In this document: one piece after another, positions 63,900 through 64,000 of the stretch
Numbering within the stretch: position 1 is the stretch's first letter
Layout: each line of letters opens with the position of its first letter
Origin: Ensifer adhaerens
Lineage (GTDB): Bacteria > Pseudomonadota > Alphaproteobacteria > Rhizobiales > Rhizobiaceae
Assembly: GCF_002940685.1 (NCBI RefSeq)
Contig: NZ_PNFP01000012.1
Span: forward strand, 124,001-188,000
Length of the DNA stretch: 64,000 bases
Reading direction: 5' to 3'
The notes under the pieces: generated by a model
Told to the model about the DNA's origin: nothing
What the model saw: only the letters and a program-made list of their open reading frames with translations
Database searches by the model: none
Program-made: the position numbers and the translations under genes

Positions 63900-64000
63900 C
63901 TAGCCGGTGGGCAAGGAGATGCGGAAGCAGGCGCCACCCGAGGGATCATCGACGACCGAAATGTGGCCCTTGTGGCGGCCAATGATTTCGCTGACCAGAT
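63900..64000 (-). CDS. histidine kinase C-terminal fragment (partial)
   Basis: The window end cuts this gene. The last 32 or so codons read LVSEIIGRHKGHISVVDDPS then GGACFRISLPTG, the end of a HATPase_c domain (G2-box region lost upstream). Direction and stop (63900-63902) are clear; the rest of the protein is outside the window. Confidence 0.75.
   Translation of the reverse strand, partial: LVSEIIGRHKGHISVVDDPSGGACFRISLPTG

Overview
The window looks like chromosome or chromid sequence from a Rhizobiaceae alphaproteobacterium, most likely an Ensifer/Sinorhizobium relative. The reasons are the high GC content, the many ABC sugar-uptake operons, LysR and LacI regulators, a RirA-type iron operator, an RhtX-type siderophore permease, rhizobial short palindromic repeats and an Omp25/RopB-type porin. 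No rRNA, tRNA, CRISPR array, transposase or prophage gene was seen. The species is inferred, not proven.

Layout. 0.1-5.4 kb: a GcvA-like LysR gene divergent from a DUF1127 gene, a nitroreductase, a small K+ channel, a SulP anion permease, a GFA-family protein and short repeats. 5.6-11.5 kb: an envelope block with a QseBC/PmrAB-like two-component system next to four L,D-transpeptidase lipoproteins; a CTTAAG-N5-CTTAAG element lies between the regulator and the first transpeptidase. 11.7-19.8 kb: mixed metabolism and defence genes (SDRs, TetR, serine hydrolase, arginase-like protein, free methionine-R-sulfoxide reductase, quinone-type reductase, VOC protein, LysR). 20-25.4 kb: an iron module (ECF sigma, FecR, TonB receptor, RhtX-like MFS) behind a TGA-N9-TCA operator. 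25.4-27.1 kb: a GlxA regulator and a cysteine hydrolase.

27.2-34.1 kb (minus strand): an ABC transporter, PfkB kinase, GatZ/KbaZ-like protein and LacI regulator, read as D-tagatose use. 34.4-36.9 kb: acylphosphatase, then a TetR/Bcr-CflA pair sharing a perfect palindromic operator. 36.9-45.2 kb: a cobalamin-responsive block. nrdHIEF (class Ib ribonucleotide reductase) and metE plus a double-hotdog thioesterase each sit behind a cobalamin riboswitch, so the B12-independent substitutes for NrdJ and MetH are kept together. 45.2-46.6 kb: a second DUF1127/LysR divergent pair, paralogous to the one at the left end.

46.7-52.9 kb: a phosphodiesterase-like metallophosphoesterase co-translated with a Ugp-like ABC importer behind a PHO-box-like promoter, with a convergent LacI gene. 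53.1-63.0 kb: an eight-gene operon (RbsB-type binding protein, ATPase, permease, SorC regulator, aldo/keto reductase, GlpD-like dehydrogenase, DhnA-type aldolase, FGGY kinase) that reads as an uncharacterised polyol-phosphate pathway. The window ends with an outer-membrane barrel protein and the C-terminal tip of a histidine kinase.

The strongest candidates for new biology are the B12-controlled thioesterase fused translationally to metE, the regulator-linked L,D-transpeptidase cluster, and the SorC/GlpD/aldolase polyol operon.
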